A DNA stretch of 5,239 nucleotides from Actinomycetota bacterium (GTDB lineage Bacteria; Actinomycetota; Actinomycetes; Acidothermales; Acidothermaceae), in assembly GCA_003134755.1 (NCBI GenBank), contig PLCK01000284.1:1455-6693 (forward strand), written 5' to 3'. A program made the position numbers and the translations under genes. Shown here one piece after another: positions 4,008 to 5,239 of this stretch (position 1 is the first letter of the stretch; each line of letters starts with the position of its first letter). Under the pieces are notes generated by a model, which was not told where the DNA came from, did no database searches, and saw only the letters and a program-made list of their open reading frames with translations.

Positions 4008-5157
4008 CCTCGTACACCCGCGGCACGCGGACGCCGACGCGGCTCACGATCTCGTACGAGATCGTGTTGAGTGCGCGGGCCCAATCGTCGGCGGTCGGCT
4101 CACCCCGCTCGCCGGTACCGAACAGCACGACCTCGTCGCCCGCAGCGAAGTTGTCGTCTTCGTCGGCGCCGAGATCGACGACGAACTGGTCCATGCTCAC
4201 CGTGCCGGAGATCGTCACGCGTGAGTTCCCGCTGCGCCCCACGACCATCACCTCGGCCGCATTCGCGGCGGCTCGTCCGATCCCGTCGGCGTAGCCGATG
4301 GGCACCAGCCCGAGCTTCGACGCGACCTGCGTCTGGTAGCGATGTCCATAGGAGACGCCGGTGCCTGCAGGCACCCTCTTGGTCAACGCCAGCCTCGCGG
4401 TGAGGGTCATGGCGGGTCGCAAGCCGAGCGATGCGGCGGCCGCCGCATCGGCAAACGGTGACAAGCCGTAGATCGCGATCCCCACCCTGACCAGGTCGAA
4501 GCGTGACTGCGGCAGTTCGAGGAGTCCGCCGGAGTTGGCCAGATGCCTGACCTCCGCACGCACGCCGGCCTGCTCGGCGAGTGCGACCGCTGCGGTGAAC
4601 GCCGCAATCTGGCGAGCACTGGTCGGATGCGACGGGTCGTCGCCATGAACGAAGTGCGACCAGAGGCCGACGACGTTCACCTGACCGTCGGCCTGTGCCT
4701 TCAGCGCCGCGGCGACGAGTTCGGGCCACTCGGGCTCGACGGCACCACCCCGCGACAGACCGGTGTCGGCCTTCAGATGCACCCGAGCGACCCGATCAAC
4801 CGTGCGCGCGGCAGCCGCGATCTCGGCGACCATCCACGGGGCGGACGCCGACAGGTCGACGTCCGCACGGACCGCCTCGGCCAACGGCTCGCCCGGCACC
4901 GCGAGCCACGACAGAATGCGACCGCCGACCCCCGCCGCGCGCAGGCTCAACGCCTCTTCGAGGAAGGCCACGCCGAGCCAGGTCGCACCGCCGTTTTGCG
5001 CTGCGAGGGCGCTCTGGACGAGGCCGTGGCCGTAGCCCTCGGCCTTGACGACCGCCATCACCTGCGCCGGCCCGGCGATCTCGACGAGGCGACCGACGTT
5101 GGCGGAGATGGCACCGAGGTCGACCCTGGCCGCCGCACGGATAGGCACGGCGGCCAT
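4000..5157 (-). CDS. alr: Alanine racemase (PLP-dependent)
   Basis: 385 residues, full length. Alr interconverts L- and D-alanine in the cytoplasm and supplies D-alanine for peptidoglycan. Visible: the N-terminal TIM-barrel start RVDLGAI (11-17); PLP lysine Lys38 in VVKAEGYGHG (36-45; the commonest form is VKADAYGHG); HLKADTGLSR (127-136), whose Lys129 and Arg136 match positions known from Geobacillus Alr; HLANSGG (205-211); RVGIAIYG (224-231); catalytic Tyr270 in GVSYGHRY (267-274); GYADG (288-292); SGTVSMDQ (317-324); and the C-terminal NTISYEIVSRVGVRVPRVY (364-382). Start: the ATG at 5157 has GGCAGG directly against it, too close for a good site; the GTG three codons later (5148) has 9-nt spacing and is a plausible alternative. 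First gene of the block, overlapping the glycosylase by 8 bp. Confidence 0.97.
   Translation of the reverse strand: MAAVPIRAAARVDLGAISANVGRLVEIAGPAQVMAVVKAEGYGHGLVQSALAAQNGGATWLGVAFLEEALSLRAAGVGGRILSWLAVPGEPLAEAVRADVDLSASAPWMVAEIAAAARTVDRVARVHLKADTGLSRGGAVEPEWPELVAAALKAQADGQVNVVGLWSHFVHGDDPSHPTSARQIAAFTAAVALAEQAGVRAEVRHLANSGGLLELPQSRFDLVRVGIAIYGLSPFADAAAAASLGLRPAMTLTARLALTKRVPAGTGVSYGHRYQTQVASKLGLVPIGYADGIGRAAANAAEVMVVGRSGNSRVTISGTVSMDQFVVDLGADEDDNFAAGDEVVLFGTGERGEPTADDWARALNTISYEIVSRVGVRVPRVYEGG
4045..4066. repeat. 22-bp perfect palindrome at the 3' end of alr
   Basis: The arm CACGATCTCGT is followed immediately by its exact reverse complement. It encodes the conserved Thr-Ile-Ser-Tyr-Glu-Ile-Val motif of Alr, and the same peptide is encoded on the other strand. 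The centre lies between codon positions 1 and 2 of Tyr368. The protein constraint explains part of the symmetry, but codon choice was free to break it. Confidence 0.9.
4360..4375. repeat. 16-bp perfect palindrome in alr
   Basis: GGTGCCTG followed by CAGGCACC, containing a PstI-type CTGCAG core. It encodes the VPAGT part of the conserved VPAGTGVSYG motif, and the centre falls between codon positions 1 and 2 of Ala264. Confidence 0.85.
4429..4450. repeat. 22-bp perfect palindrome in the middle of alr
   Basis: The arm CGATGCGGCGG is followed immediately by its exact reverse complement, with a NotI-like GCGGCCGC-type core (CGGCCG). It encodes Asp237-Ser243 (an alanine run), and the centre falls between codon positions 1 and 2 of Ala240. 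An alanine run is not a conserved Alr motif, so the symmetry here is not forced by enzyme function. Confidence 0.9.
4886..4907. repeat. Inverted repeat, 7-bp arms, 8-nt loop, in alr
   Basis: GGCTCGC (4886-4892), loop CCGGCACC, then GCGAGCC (4901-4907). Coding region; a modest hairpin with no clear role. Confidence 0.45.
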
Positions 5158-5172
5158 CCTGCCATCGCCGTG
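5146..5172 (-). promoter_or_regulatory. Inverted repeat placing the alr start codon in a hairpin loop
   Basis: The arms CACGGCG (5146-5152) and CGCCGTG (5166-5172) are exact reverse complements around a 13-nt loop. In the alr message the 7-bp stem would hold the annotated AUG (5157-5155) and the adjacent GGCAGG in the loop, while the alternative GTG start (5148-5146) would be the last three bases of the 3' arm. It overlaps half of the 29-bp divergent gap. It could be a translational control hairpin or a DNA-binding site; function is inference. Confidence 0.45.
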
Positions 5173-5186
5173 ATGGGATGAGTGAC
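5158..5186. other. Divergent intergenic gap of 29 bp between alr and the MBL-fold gene
   Basis: Start codon to start codon there are only 29 bp. I find no convincing TANNNT -10 box on either strand. For alr there is a weak -35-like TTGGTC within the MBL gene (about 5195-5200) but no matching -10. Promoters for each gene must overlap the other gene's coding start, or the messages are leaderless. Confidence 0.6.
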
Positions 5187-5239
5187 ATGCGACTGACCAA
5201 GTACTCGCACTCCTGCGTCCGGCTTGACGAGGGCAGCGC
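5187..5239 (+). CDS. Probable MBL-fold metal-dependent hydrolase, N-terminal fragment
   Basis: Partial: 17 codons before the right edge. The start MRLTKYSHSCVRLDEGS closely matches the beginning of MBL-fold (beta-lactamase superfamily 3 type) hydrolases, which open with a MRxTKxxHACVRL-like strand before the first metal-site region. The metal-binding HxHxDH motif would lie beyond the window, so the call rests on this short N-terminus alone. The ATG at 5187 is chosen because the family typically starts here; an in-frame ATG at 5178 (adding Met-Ser-Asp) is an alternative. Upstream GGGATGAG is only a weak ribosome binding site. Transcribed away from alr. Confidence 0.6.
   Translation, partial: MRLTKYSHSCVRLDEGS

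Noticed and set aside
4543..5181. A 212-codon open frame on the plus strand ahead of the MBL-fold gene
   Set aside because: Antisense to alr, with no family resemblance; the real plus-strand gene starts later, in a different frame, at 5187.
1..5239. Search for CRISPR arrays, insertion sequences, tRNA or rRNA genes and defence or toxin-antitoxin modules
   Set aside because: No regularly spaced direct repeats, transposase motifs, tRNA-like cloverleaf or rRNA sequence were seen; nearly all of the window is accounted for by housekeeping-type genes.
5187..5239. TTGGTC as the -35 box of an alr promoter
   Set aside because: At 17-18 bp spacing the downstream hexamers (CCCATC, CCATCA) do not resemble a -10 box.

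Overview
The window is a high-GC (roughly two-thirds G+C), gene-dense bacterial segment. Codons end mostly in G or C and several genes start with GTG. Gene order and protein style point to an actinobacterium (Actinomycetota). This is inferred from alr, tsaE, tsaB, rimI and tsaD lying together in one direction, a layout known from Mycobacterium and Streptomyces, with a THUMP-like-domain methyltransferase nearby. No species is recognised.

Layout from left to right: (1) at 1-461 on the plus strand, the 3' end of a class I SAM-dependent methyltransferase with a THUMP-like C-terminal domain. (2) A 12-bp convergent gap. (3) From 5157 down to 474 on the minus strand, one seven-gene block, read as alr (alanine racemase), a family 4 [4Fe-4S] uracil-DNA glycosylase, tsaE, tsaB, rimI, tsaD, and a 92-residue protein resembling the dimeric alpha/beta-barrel (ABM-like) superfamily. 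(4) A 29-bp divergent gap. (5) At 5187 on the plus strand, the first 17 codons of a probable MBL-fold metal-dependent hydrolase.

Five of the six junctions in the block are 4- or 8-bp overlaps (8, 4, 4, 8 and 4 bp). Only tsaE-tsaB has a gap, of 26 bp. This strongly suggests one transcript with translational coupling. TsaB, TsaD and TsaE are three of the four bacterial proteins that make N6-threonylcarbamoyladenosine (t6A37) on tRNAs reading ANN codons; TsaC/Sua5, which makes the threonylcarbamoyl-AMP donor, is not here. RimI is a GNAT N-terminal acetyltransferase best known for ribosomal protein bS18. Alr supplies D-alanine for peptidoglycan. The glycosylase removes uracil from DNA and is the unusual member, placed between alr and tsaE.

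No mobile element, CRISPR array, tRNA, rRNA or obvious new defence system is visible. The least explained features are the small gene coupled to tsaD, a set of unusually long perfect palindromes inside tsaD and alr (three of exactly 22 bp, all in one codon phase), and an inverted repeat that puts the annotated alr start codon in a hairpin loop within the very short divergent region.
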